From Patescibacteria group bacterium (GTDB lineage: Bacteria > Patescibacteriota > Minisyncoccia > Minisyncoccales > Staskawiczbacteraceae), in assembly GCA_018894075.1 (NCBI GenBank), contig JAHIEB010000002.1:1-24885 (forward strand): a stretch of 24,885 nt of DNA. The letters are read 5' to 3'. Positions 14,728 to 21,971 of the stretch are shown piece after piece. A program made the translations under genes and the position numbers. Position 1 is the stretch's first letter; every line of letters starts with the position of its first letter. The notes below the pieces were generated by a model, which saw nothing but the letters and a program-made list of their open reading frames with translations, did not search any database and was not told the origin of the DNA.

Positions 14728-15395
14728 CACCTGCCTACAATATATATATTAGATCCTTCCTTCCATGTCTTTTCAACTTTAAATCCGGCTTTCCTGAATA
14801 ACTCAACCAGCTCTTTTTTTGAAAAGCAGTGGAAATACCTTTCTGTAATCGTTTTTCGGCCAGAATTTTTCCATGGATAGAATATATCCTTAAAATCAAG
14901 TTTAGATCTGCCCAATATCTTCAACAGTGCATACTTTACCAATAACGCGGGGGCTTTGATGTCCCAGACCCTTAAAACAATTTTCCCGTCTTTTTTTAAA
15001 ACTCGCCGAGCCTCTTTTAAAAACTCTAGTCTGATTTTAAGAGAGGGGATATGGTGTAAAACGCCTATACAGAACACAACATCAAAAAGCTCTTTTTTGA
15101 AAGGAAGTCTTAAAGAGTCTGCTATGTAAAACTTAACTTGGGGGAATTTCTGTTTTGCAATAGCTATTAACTTTTCTGAATTATCAACCCCAACATAATT
15201 TACATCTTTTAAAATGCCGGATAGAGCCCCGTTAGCACAGCCCAAATCCAAGACCTTTGCTCCTTTTTTGATGTATTCTAGGGGGAGAGAGAATTCTTCT
15301 GGCACCTTTGTTCTTGTACTTGAAAAATGCTCTGCAATCAGGTTATAATCAGCCCTAGTTTTGTCAATTAAGAATTCTGCGTATTCTCTTCTCAT
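14724..15395 (-). CDS. Trm9-like tRNA wobble-uridine methyltransferase (predicted)
   Basis: A class I SAM methyltransferase. SAM-binding motifs are KVLDLGCANGALSG near 49-62, VGVDNSEKLI near 72, and YIADSLRLPF with FDVVFCIGVLHHIPS near 95-118. Two stretches point to the Trm9/ALKBH8 group: the N-terminal DYNLIAEHFSSTR, and DIFYPWK followed by ERYFHCFSKKELVELFRKAG near the C-terminus, matching the family's PWK and RYYHxFxxGEL segments. In eukaryotes Trm9 methylates cm5U34, made by Elp3, to mcm5U34. The divergent neighbour is elp3, which strongly supports that role here. A general methyltransferase is the alternative. Its start codon shares CATG with the elp3 start. Confidence 0.75.
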   Translation of the reverse strand: MRREYAEFLIDKTRADYNLIAEHFSSTRTKVPEEFSLPLEYIKKGAKVLDLGCANGALSGILKDVNYVGVDNSEKLIAIAKQKFPQVKFYIADSLRLPFKKELFDVVFCIGVLHHIPSLKIRLEFLKEARRVLKKDGKIVLRVWDIKAPALLVKYALLKILGRSKLDFKDIFYPWKNSGRKTITERYFHCFSKKELVELFRKAGFKVEKTWKEGSNIYIVGRC

Positions 15396-16926
15396 GGATT
15401 TATCTACAATAATACCACTTTTAATAAAAAACCAGCCTAAAACTCAAAAAGATCTGGCGGCTTTTAAGCGAAAGGCCTCAAAGAAGCTAAAAATTCCAGT
15501 AATCTCAAACATTGCGCTGTTAAGAGCCTACAGGGATTTTGGAAAAACAGACGAAAAGATTGAAAACATTCTAAGAAAGAGGCTGGTTCGGTCTTTATCG
15601 GGGGTGGTTATTGTTTCAGTTTTGACCAAGCCTTATCCCTGCCCGGGCAAATGCCTTTACTGTCCGACAGAAAAGGGAATGCCAAAATCATATCTATCTA
15701 ACGAGCCTGCCGTAATGAGGGCTATTCTAAATGAGTTTGACCCCGCAAAACAAGTACTTAATAGACTAGCCTCCTTATATGCGCAGGGACACAATACAGA
15801 CAAAATTGACTTGATTATTATTGGCGGCACTTGGTCATATTTTCCCAAAAAATACAAAGAGTGGTTTATTAAAAAGTGCTTTGAGGCAGCGAATCAAAGG
15901 ACATCAAAAACTCTAGAACAAGCTCAAAAACTGAATGAGAAATCCAAACACAGAATTATCGGCATAACAATAGAAACCCGCCCTGACTACATTACCAAGA
16001 GGGAGGTGTTGCATCTAAGGGATCTCGGAGTGACCAGAGTAGAGCTGGGGGTACAAAGCATTTATGAAGACGTATTAAAATTGAACCTGAGGCAGAGCGG
16101 AACAGAGGATATAGTAAAAGCAACAAAGCTTTTAAAAGAGGCTGGCTTTAAGGTTTGCTATCATATGATGCCTAATCTGCCGGGTTCTGACTTAAAAAAA
16201 GACGAGGAAATGTTTAAAACCATATTTAATGATGAAAGATTTCAGCCGGATTTGCTAAAAATATATACTTGTGCTGTTTTAAAAGAAGCTCCTTTATATA
16301 AATTATGGAAAGAAAAGAAATATAAACCATATACTGAAAAACAGCTAATTGGTCTGTTAATAAAGATAAAAAGGTTTGTTCCATATTATTGCAGGATACA
16401 AAGGCTTACTAGAGACATCCCCTCCCAGAGTATTGTAGCTGGACCTGCCAAGATATCTAATATGCGACAGGTTTTAAAAAAGCAAAAGGGATTTGCCTGT
16501 AAGTGCATAAGATGCAGGGAGGTGAGAGGCGATTACAGACCAAAAGAAAAGCTGTATTTGTTTAAACAAGAATACAAAGCTTCAGGGGGAAAAGAAATCT
16601 TCTTGAGCTATGAGAACAAAACCAAAACAAGGCTCTACAGCCTACTTCGGTTAAGAGTGCTAAATGACGCTATTATAAGGGAGGTTCATACTTACGGACA
16701 GCTCCATCCTTTAAATAAATCTGCAGTTTCTCCCCAACATAAGGGGCTTGGGAAAAAACTAGTAAAAGAAGCTGAAAAAATTGCCACTAAATTAGGCTTT
16801 AAAAAAATAGCTGTAATCTCTGGGGTGGGAGCCAGAGAATATTATAGGCGATTGGGGTACAGACTGAAAAACACATATATGGTTAAGCCCCTCTCTTCAC
16901 CCTTATCAGCCCAGAGCAAGGAATAA
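15394..16926 (+). CDS. elp3: Elp3-family tRNA U34 carboxymethyl-forming enzyme
   Basis: Radical SAM and acetyltransferase fusion that makes 5-carboxymethyluridine at tRNA wobble position 34. From the start at 15394, the iron-sulphur Cys triad is CPGKCLYC (Cys83, Cys87, Cys90), followed by SYLSNEPAVMRA, GGTWSYFPK, IGITIETRPDYI, TRVELGVQS and YHMMPNLPGSD. A Cys cluster CKCIRCREV links to the C-terminal GNAT domain, with SPQHKGLGKKLVKEAEKIA for acetyl-CoA and VGAREYYRRLGYRLKNTYMVK at the end. Length of 510 aa is normal for bacterial and archaeal Elp3. The start is chosen over 15361 since the preceding residues do not look like the family. The 3' end overlaps the convergent NIF3 gene by 44 nt. 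Confidence 0.94.
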   Translation: MDLSTIIPLLIKNQPKTQKDLAAFKRKASKKLKIPVISNIALLRAYRDFGKTDEKIENILRKRLVRSLSGVVIVSVLTKPYPCPGKCLYCPTEKGMPKSYLSNEPAVMRAILNEFDPAKQVLNRLASLYAQGHNTDKIDLIIIGGTWSYFPKKYKEWFIKKCFEAANQRTSKTLEQAQKLNEKSKHRIIGITIETRPDYITKREVLHLRDLGVTRVELGVQSIYEDVLKLNLRQSGTEDIVKATKLLKEAGFKVCYHMMPNLPGSDLKKDEEMFKTIFNDERFQPDLLKIYTCAVLKEAPLYKLWKEKKYKPYTEKQLIGLLIKIKRFVPYYCRIQRLTRDIPSQSIVAGPAKISNMRQVLKKQKGFACKCIRCREVRGDYRPKEKLYLFKQEYKASGGKEIFLSYENKTKTRLYSLLRLRVLNDAIIREVHTYGQLHPLNKSAVSPQHKGLGKKLVKEAEKIATKLGFKKIAVISGVGAREYYRRLGYRLKNTYMVKPLSSPLSAQSKE

Positions 16927-17821
16927 TCTCTATCCCCTTTTTCTCCAGTTCATCTAAAAATAAGTTCACTCCAAGAGAATCAGAGGACATATGTCCGGCA
17001 ATAACAATATTAACATTAGCTGCTTCTGCTTCTTTTTTATGCTCTTCTGAAACATGCATTCCAATAATAGTGCCTATTCCAGCATTGGCCATCTTTTCAT
17101 AAAGCTTGGGGGAGCCTTCAGCTCCGCCCGTCACTTCAGTGATTGCAATCTTCCCGCATCTTGATTCAGGAGAGCCAGAGAATATCTTTGGCCCAACCCC
17201 TATTTTTGAGGCCTCTTTGTATTCTGGAATCTGCTTTAACGCTTTTATCAAATCTTCCAACTGATGAAAATAACTCTTTTCAATAAAATCCTTTAAAAAC
17301 TTGGCGGCCATATTATCGCATACCGTATGCAAACATATTAAGTTTTGATTCATTAATCTGGCTGCGTCAATCGTCCTTTGATGATTCTTGGCATTAACGC
17401 CCCTGGCTACCTCTCCTATTGTTTGGTGCATTAACCCTTCTGCTACATTGATTGGAACGCCGTAGAGGTTTAAAACATCGCACTGGAGGCTCATAACGCC
17501 CGCTAGGTTGGCCAAAGCCTTCCCAAGGGGATGGTGGGAGATTATGAGGTCTATTCCTAACTCTTTTGCCATTAATATCTCTGCAGGGTCAATATCAATA
17601 CCAACCATTGTTTTCTTAATATCCTTGTCTTCAGAAACATTCAGAATCCTAGTATCCGAATAGGGATTAACTAAGGACTCTTGGTCAAAGTCCTCCTTTT
17701 CCTGCAGTTTTTCATACTTCTCTTTTTTTCTGCTTAGCTCTTTTTCAACAAAATCCCTGCCCCTAAGGTCAGCGTCTATTCCCATTTTTAGAGCTAAATC
17801 AAATATGTCTTTTATTTTCAT
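16883..17821 (-). CDS. NIF3/YbgI-family metal-binding protein
   Basis: Dinuclear-metal protein family of uncertain function, often labelled GTP cyclohydrolase I type 2 or NGG1p-interacting factor 3. Metal-ligand motifs are DLIISHHPLGKA (His96, His97), LHTVCDNM in the middle and IAGHMSSDSLGVN near the C-terminus. The gene starts inside the stop of a 46-aa ORF (ATGA), so the two are coupled. An insert of charged residues (about 22-50) is not typical of the short E. coli form. Function cannot be stated beyond the family. Confidence 0.9.
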   Translation of the reverse strand: MKIKDIFDLALKMGIDADLRGRDFVEKELSRKKEKYEKLQEKEDFDQESLVNPYSDTRILNVSEDKDIKKTMVGIDIDPAEILMAKELGIDLIISHHPLGKALANLAGVMSLQCDVLNLYGVPINVAEGLMHQTIGEVARGVNAKNHQRTIDAARLMNQNLICLHTVCDNMAAKFLKDFIEKSYFHQLEDLIKALKQIPEYKEASKIGVGPKIFSGSPESRCGKIAITEVTGGAEGSPKLYEKMANAGIGTIIGMHVSEEHKKEAEAANVNIVIAGHMSSDSLGVNLFLDELEKKGIEIIPCSGLIRVKRGA

Positions 17822-17958
17822 TGTTTTTTTACAAACTGCGCCAAAAGTCCGGCAATTGATTCTTTCTGTTTTTGAGGGTCAAATACCTCTTTGCGAATCT
17901 TTGCCTTCGCTAATCTTATATATTTTCGGATGGATTTAGGCAGGTTATGTTTTGACAT
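17818..17958 (-). CDS. Small basic protein coupled to the NIF3-family gene (46 aa)
   Basis: Product is MSKHNLPKSIRKYIRLAKAK then IRKEVFDPQKQKESIAGLLAQ and FVKKQ. It is basic and probably helical, with no known domain. Reasons to think it real are the 4-nt ATGA overlap with the NIF3 start, a sensible composition and a possible -10 (TATAGA) about 15 nt before the ATG. I recall similar short basic ORFs in related genomes but cannot check. A role as an RNA-binding or ribosome-associated protein is only a guess. Confidence 0.6.
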   Translation of the reverse strand: MSKHNLPKSIRKYIRLAKAKIRKEVFDPQKQKESIAGLLAQFVKKQ

Positions 17959-17995
17959 GGTCTTACTCTATACTAAAAGGGGATAAAATTCAATG

Positions 17996-18022
17996 AAAAA
18001 GCTCAACACGATGGCTGAGCTT
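17996..18022 (-). terminator. Terminator of the second structured RNA gene
   Basis: On the minus strand AAGCTCA, a 10-nt loop, TGAGCTT, then UUU. The hairpin has a T-run only on the minus strand, which sets the direction of transcription. Confidence 0.75.
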
Positions 18023-18183
18023 ATTTATATCTTCCCTTTCGGGATATGCTCTAATATCCGGAACACAAGGCGGTGTCCCGGATACCGCGGGTTAGACAGG
18101 TCATTGCTAAGGTGGAGGGAGACCTTACCTGCCTTTGAGAAAAGGCGGAGGGGACCTTTTCTATATGCCCGCGAGAATGCTCT
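17996..18183 (-). ncRNA. Structured GC-rich RNA gene with C-rich loops (about 188 nt)
   Basis: There is no good ORF here, but there is a promoter (18190-18218) and a terminator on the minus strand. Pairings include CGCGGG (18086-18091) with CCCGCG (18168-18173) enclosing a domain, a nested CAGGT/ACCTG and AAGGT/ACCTT hairpin, GCCTTT/AAAGGC, and a 12-bp hairpin at 18055-18084. On the transcribed strand the loop of the nested hairpin reads CUCCCUCC, and a linker reads CCCCUCC; both contain CCUCC, the complement of the Shine-Dalgarno core. ATTAGAGCAT occurs at both ends of the RNA. It is richer in GC (35 of 60 at 18061-18120) than nearby genes. I cannot match it to SRP, 6S or RNase P RNA. The unit follows the MurE-like gene. 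Confidence 0.65.
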
Positions 18184-18189
18184 AATTTC

Positions 18190-18218
18190 CTTATACTTCT
18201 TTAGCGTTTTTGTGTCAA
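18190..18218 (-). promoter_or_regulatory. Promoter of the second structured RNA gene
   Basis: TTGACA (18213-18218), a 17-nt spacer, TATAAG (18190-18195), minus strand. It lies across the last codons of the MurE-like gene. Confidence 0.8.
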
Positions 18219-19424
18219 TATCTCTTTTACAACCTCTCGGTCATCCCAGTGGATTTTACCAGAGGGTAGAAACATTAATTGTTCAGTTCCTTTTCCTAAA
18301 ATTAAAACGATGTCATTGTCTTCGGCAATATCTAGAGCCTTCTTTATTGCTTCTTTCCGGTCTAATATCTCAAACCCGCAGAAATTATCTATTCCTTTTT
18401 TAATATCTTTAATAATGTCTTCTGGGTTTTCATTATAAGGGTCTTCATTGCACAAAATGACAATATCAGAATGCTGGCTAGCTATTCTCCCTAAAACAGG
18501 CCTTTTCCACTTATCTCTTCCTCCGCCAGCAGATCCGAAAACAGAAATGACGCGCTTATGAGACATTGCTTCTACTGCTTTAAATACCTCCTCATAAGAA
18601 TCGGGCGTATGAGCTAAATCAACAATGATCTTATACGGCTTTTCGGCCATTAATTCCATTCTTCCAGGTATGCAGGAAACCTTTTCTAGGGCTCTTTTGC
18701 AGGTATTTACATCAATGCCCTCTGATTTTGCAATAGAAACTGCAGCGAGCGCATTATAGATATTAAAATTACCTAAGAGTTTTAAATTAAAATCTACACC
18801 TTCTATTGAAAAGCCCCCACTTTTTAGGCAAGCATAAACAATATCTGCTCCTTGTTTTTTAGTACTGAAAAAAAGCTTGTGCTTTGCTCTGAATTTTAAA
18901 AAATACGGCGCATTGTCGTCGTCTATATTTACAATATGGCAGTTTCTTGTTGTTAAAAAAAGCTTTCCCTTGCAAGCCCTGTAATTTTCGAATGAACCGT
19001 GCGCTTCAATGTGCTCTGGCTTTAAATTAGTAAAAACAGCTGTCTTAAAATCAATGAACTTGTGCCTGAACTGCTTTATCCCCTCAGAGGTGACTTCAAT
19101 AATGGCATAATCGCATTTTTGAATTACTGCCTGCTTTAAAAACTTCTGGATGGCAAACCTGCCCGGCATTGTCATGTGGTAAGGATTTAATATCTCTTTA
19201 TCTGCCACCCTAATAGTGGCAGAGGTCATCCATGCTATTTTAAATCCCGCCTCTTCTAAAATCTTACCTATTAAAATCACTGTGCTGGACTTTCCCATTG
19301 TCCCTGTTATGCCAATGACCTTTATCTTGTAGCCAGGGAATCCATATAAAAGGGCTGACAAAAGAGCCAGTTTAAAATGGTAGATAGAGAAAACAAATTT
19401 TGGAATAATCTTCTTTATATTCAT
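18201..19424 (-). CDS. murE: MurE-like Mur ligase without the usual N-terminal domain
   Basis: ATP-dependent amide ligase of peptidoglycan synthesis. The P-loop is GITGTMGKSST (residues 38-48); other marks are TSEGIKQFRHKFIDF, NLKPEHIEAHGSFENYRACKGKLF with the Lys expected to be carbamylated, GNFNIYNALAA, PGRMELM, DLAHTPDSYEEVF and GSAGGGRDKWKRPVLG. The C-terminal DNPR-type motif is replaced by NEDPYNENPED. At 407 aa it lacks most of the N-terminal domain that holds the UDP-MurNAc part in E. coli MurE (495 aa); the first 35 residues are hydrophobic instead. Its added amino acid cannot be read. The ATG overlaps the ruvA stop by 4 nt. Confidence 0.85.
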   Translation of the reverse strand: MNIKKIIPKFVFSIYHFKLALLSALLYGFPGYKIKVIGITGTMGKSSTVILIGKILEEAGFKIAWMTSATIRVADKEILNPYHMTMPGRFAIQKFLKQAVIQKCDYAIIEVTSEGIKQFRHKFIDFKTAVFTNLKPEHIEAHGSFENYRACKGKLFLTTRNCHIVNIDDDNAPYFLKFRAKHKLFFSTKKQGADIVYACLKSGGFSIEGVDFNLKLLGNFNIYNALAAVSIAKSEGIDVNTCKRALEKVSCIPGRMELMAEKPYKIIVDLAHTPDSYEEVFKAVEAMSHKRVISVFGSAGGGRDKWKRPVLGRIASQHSDIVILCNEDPYNENPEDIIKDIKKGIDNFCGFEILDRKEAIKKALDIAEDNDIVLILGKGTEQLMFLPSGKIHWDDREVVKEILTQKR

Positions 19425-19966
19425 CCCCCAAGTGTTTTTAAGGCAAGCCTTACTCTTTCCTGCGGATCGCGAGCAGAAACCTTGGATAGAGCATCTTTAG
19501 CCTGCTGTTTTGAAAAACCCAAAGAAACAAGGGTGTCTACGGCGTCATCTCCCGAGGTCTTAATATTTTTTATCTTTCCTGTCAGTTCAAGTATTATAGA
19601 AAGGCCCTTCTTTTGACCGATACCGGAAATGCCGGCGAACATGGACTCATCTTGGTTTAGTATTTTTTCTTTCAGACTATTTAATGTTCCCAGGGAAGCT
19701 ATTTCTACTGCAGCTTTGGGCCCTATGCCACGGATGTCATTTAATATCTCAAAAAACTCTAACTCGTCGTAAGCGAAAAACCCGTACAGGTTCTGGGATG
19801 TCTCCTTTATATCCTGGAAGCAGAATAATTTGAGGTTTTGTCCGGTTTCTGGTACTTTTAATATGGACTTTTTAGATAAAAAGACCTTGTATCCTATATC
19901 ATTCACACCTAGAATGACGAACTTATCCCTTTTTAATATTATCTTGCCCTGCAAATAAGCAATCAT
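19421..19966 (-). CDS. ruvA: Holliday junction DNA helicase subunit RuvA
   Basis: Tetrameric protein that holds Holliday junctions for the RuvB motor. The OB-fold N-terminus (MIAYLQGKIILKRDKFVILG, DIGYKVFLS), the LYGFFAYDELEFFEIL segment, two helix-hairpin-helix motifs (IRGIGPKAAVEIAS and ISGIGQKKGLSIILEL) and the C-terminal RuvB-binding domain (DTLVSLGFSKQQAKDALSKV) are all present. Length of 181 aa is slightly short. ruvB and ruvC are not in the window. The start is 14 bp from the divergent uvrB start, and the stop overlaps the MurE-like gene. Confidence 0.96.
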   Translation of the reverse strand: MIAYLQGKIILKRDKFVILGVNDIGYKVFLSKKSILKVPETGQNLKLFCFQDIKETSQNLYGFFAYDELEFFEILNDIRGIGPKAAVEIASLGTLNSLKEKILNQDESMFAGISGIGQKKGLSIILELTGKIKNIKTSGDDAVDTLVSLGFSKQQAKDALSKVSARDPQERVRLALKTLGG

Positions 19967-19971
19967 ATTTA
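19944..19971 (+). promoter_or_regulatory. Probable uvrB promoter inside the ruvA 5' end
   Basis: TTGCCC (19944-19949), 16 nt, TATTTA (19966-19971). A transcription start near 19978 would give a leader of about 3 nt before the uvrB ATG at 19981. The match to consensus is only moderate. Confidence 0.45.
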
Positions 19972-19974
19972 TTC

Positions 19975-20002
19975 ATCTTAATGGATTTTAAACTAATTTC
20001 AA
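19975..20002 (-). promoter_or_regulatory. Probable ruvA promoter inside the uvrB 5' end
   Basis: Minus strand TTGAAA (19997-20002), 16 nt, TAAGAT (19975-19980). The start point near 19968 is 2 nt from the ruvA ATG. It lies opposite the uvrB promoter, so the two cannot easily fire together. Confidence 0.5.
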
Positions 20003-21870
20003 AGTTCCAAGCGACCGGAGACCAGCCAAAAGCCATAAAAGAGCTGTTGAATAATCTTGGGAAGAGGGTCAAAAACCAGGTGCTTTTGGGTGTGACGGGA
20101 TCCGGGAAAACCTTCACCGTAGCTTCGGTTATTGAAAAAATACAAAAGCCTGCTCTGATAATCTCGCACAATAAAACCTTATGCGCCCAGCTCTATCAAG
20201 AGTTCAAAGATTTTTTCCCAAACAACGCTGTCCACTATTTTGTCAGTTATTACGATTATTATCAACCAGAAGCATATATTCCTCAAAGCAACACGTATAT
20301 TGAGAAAGACTCAAAAGTGAATGAAGAGATAGACAGATTAAGGCATTCGGCTGTCCAAGATTTGGTCCTGAAAAAAGACACTATAATCTGCGCCTCGGTT
20401 TCTTGCATATATAATTTAGGAGACCCCGCTGATTACAGGATGGTTTCTTTTAAGATAAGGGCTGGGCAAAAGATATCCAGAAGAGATTTTATCTCAAAAC
20501 TAACAGACCTGCAATACCAGAGGAATGACATGGATTTAAAACCGGGAACATTCAGGGCAAGAGCAGAGATTGTTGAAATATGTCTTATAGCGGGAAAAGA
20601 GACACTAAAAGTAAGTTTTTCAAATAATGGGGTTGACACGATATCTCTCAACTCAAAGAGAGTAGTGAGCTATGAGCTTTTTCCTTCCCATTTTTGGGTG
20701 ACTCCCCAGGAGAAACTACAGCTTGCTGTTTTGGATATAAAAAAAGAACTAGATGAAAGGATTTCTTTCTTTAAAAAACAGGGCAAGCTTATTGAAGCCC
20801 AAAGGATTGAAGAAAAGACAAATTATGATTTAGAAATGCTCCGAGAGACAGGCTATTGCCATGGCATTGAAAATTATTCTAGGCATATGGAGTTCAGAGA
20901 ACCGGGCAAAGCTCCATACACTTTAATAGACTATTTCCAGCATTTTCACAGAGATTTCCTAGTCTTTGTTGATGAGTCGCATATGACCCTTCCTCAAATA
21001 AAGGCAATGGCGATACAAGACAAAGCAAGAAAACAAACTTTAATAGATTTTGGCTTCAGGCTTCCTTCTGCAATAGATAACAGGCCCCTAACATTTAAAG
21101 AGTTTGAAGGGAGGCAGAGGCAAAGTATTTATGTTTCTGCCACTCCGGGGGAATATGAGAGAAGGTTCAAAATAGTAGAACAGCTAGTCAGGCCTACAGG
21201 TCTCCTAGAACCACCTATTGAAATAAGGCCCAGTAAAGAGCAGATAAAAGACCTAATAAAAGAAATTAAAAACAATGACGGTAGAGTCTTGATTTTAACC
21301 CTGACCAAAAGACTATCTGAAGCTGTGGCTGAATATCTATCAGAACAGGGGATCAAGACACAATACCTCCACTCTGAAATAAAAACATTAGAAAGGCCCC
21401 AGATATTGAACGATTTCCGGGCAGGCAAATACGATGTTTTAGTGGGCATCAATCTCTTAAGAGAGGGGCTAGACCTGCCAGAAGTCAGCCTAGTTGCCAT
21501 TTTAGACGCAGACAAAGAGGGGTTTTTAAGGGACCGAACAACTTTAATCCAGACTATGGGCAGAGCGGCCAGGCATATTAAGGGCAGAGTCATTCTTTAT
21601 GCAGATAAAACAACCACTTCTATGGAATCTGCTATTAGGGAAATTGAGAGAAGAAGAAAAATACAAGAAGAGTATAATAAAAAACATAACGTTATCCCAG
21701 AACAAATTAAGAAAGATATTAGGGGGTGGGGGTTTAAAAAAAGCATTGAATCAGAATTATGGATTGTAAAAGACAGAAAGATTCTTGAAGGAGAAATGCA
21801 AAAAGCCGCCCAAGATTTAAACTTTGAAAGAGCGGCTGAAATAAGGGACTTAATTAAAAAACTCAAATAG
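19981..21870 (+). CDS. uvrB: Excinuclease ABC subunit UvrB
   Basis: Damage-verifying helicase-like subunit of nucleotide excision repair. Motifs: Walker A GVTGSGKTFTVAS near residue 38, the beta-hairpin region VSYYDYYQPEAYIPQSNTYI, VDESHMTLPQ (DEAD-type box), YVSATPGEYE, LTLTKRLSEAVAEYL, LVGINLLREGLDLPEVSLVA, QTMGRAARHIKGRVILYAD and, at the C-terminus, a UVR domain (MQKAAQDLNFERAAEIRDLI) that contacts UvrC. Length of 629 aa is a little short (usual about 660-670) but no motif is missing. Its 3' end overlaps a small convergent ORF. Confidence 0.97.
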   Translation: MDFKLISKFQATGDQPKAIKELLNNLGKRVKNQVLLGVTGSGKTFTVASVIEKIQKPALIISHNKTLCAQLYQEFKDFFPNNAVHYFVSYYDYYQPEAYIPQSNTYIEKDSKVNEEIDRLRHSAVQDLVLKKDTIICASVSCIYNLGDPADYRMVSFKIRAGQKISRRDFISKLTDLQYQRNDMDLKPGTFRARAEIVEICLIAGKETLKVSFSNNGVDTISLNSKRVVSYELFPSHFWVTPQEKLQLAVLDIKKELDERISFFKKQGKLIEAQRIEEKTNYDLEMLRETGYCHGIENYSRHMEFREPGKAPYTLIDYFQHFHRDFLVFVDESHMTLPQIKAMAIQDKARKQTLIDFGFRLPSAIDNRPLTFKEFEGRQRQSIYVSATPGEYERRFKIVEQLVRPTGLLEPPIEIRPSKEQIKDLIKEIKNNDGRVLILTLTKRLSEAVAEYLSEQGIKTQYLHSEIKTLERPQILNDFRAGKYDVLVGINLLREGLDLPEVSLVAILDADKEGFLRDRTTLIQTMGRAARHIKGRVILYADKTTTSMESAIREIERRRKIQEEYNKKHNVIPEQIKKDIRGWGFKKSIESELWIVKDRKILEGEMQKAAQDLNFERAAEIRDLIKKLK

Positions 21871-21970
21871 CGTCTATTCTGGACAGGAATTCCTGAAACA
21901 GCTTCTCTGGGAGATTTTTTACTCTTTTTTTCCTCTTTTTTACCTTTATTGGCTTTTTCTTTTTAACCAT
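21863..21970 (-). CDS. Small very basic ORF after the 561-aa gene (35 aa)
   Basis: ATG at 21970 comes 1 nt after the preceding stop, and the frame ends TGA at 21865. The first 18 residues are almost all Lys, Arg and Val (MVKKKKPIKVKKRKKRVK), then NLPEKLFQEFLSRIDAI, an amphipathic helix. It overlaps the 3' end of uvrB by 8 nt. Close coupling with the 561-aa gene supports it, but lysine-rich short frames arise easily in AT-rich DNA. Confidence 0.4.
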   Translation of the reverse strand: MVKKKKPIKVKKRKKRVKNLPEKLFQEFLSRIDAI

Positions 21971-21971
21971 A

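Noticed and set aside
18040..18180. RNA transcribed from the plus strand
   Set aside because: A TTGACA at 17952 has only a weak -10 partner, and no U-run follows a hairpin on that strand, while the minus strand has a good promoter and terminator.
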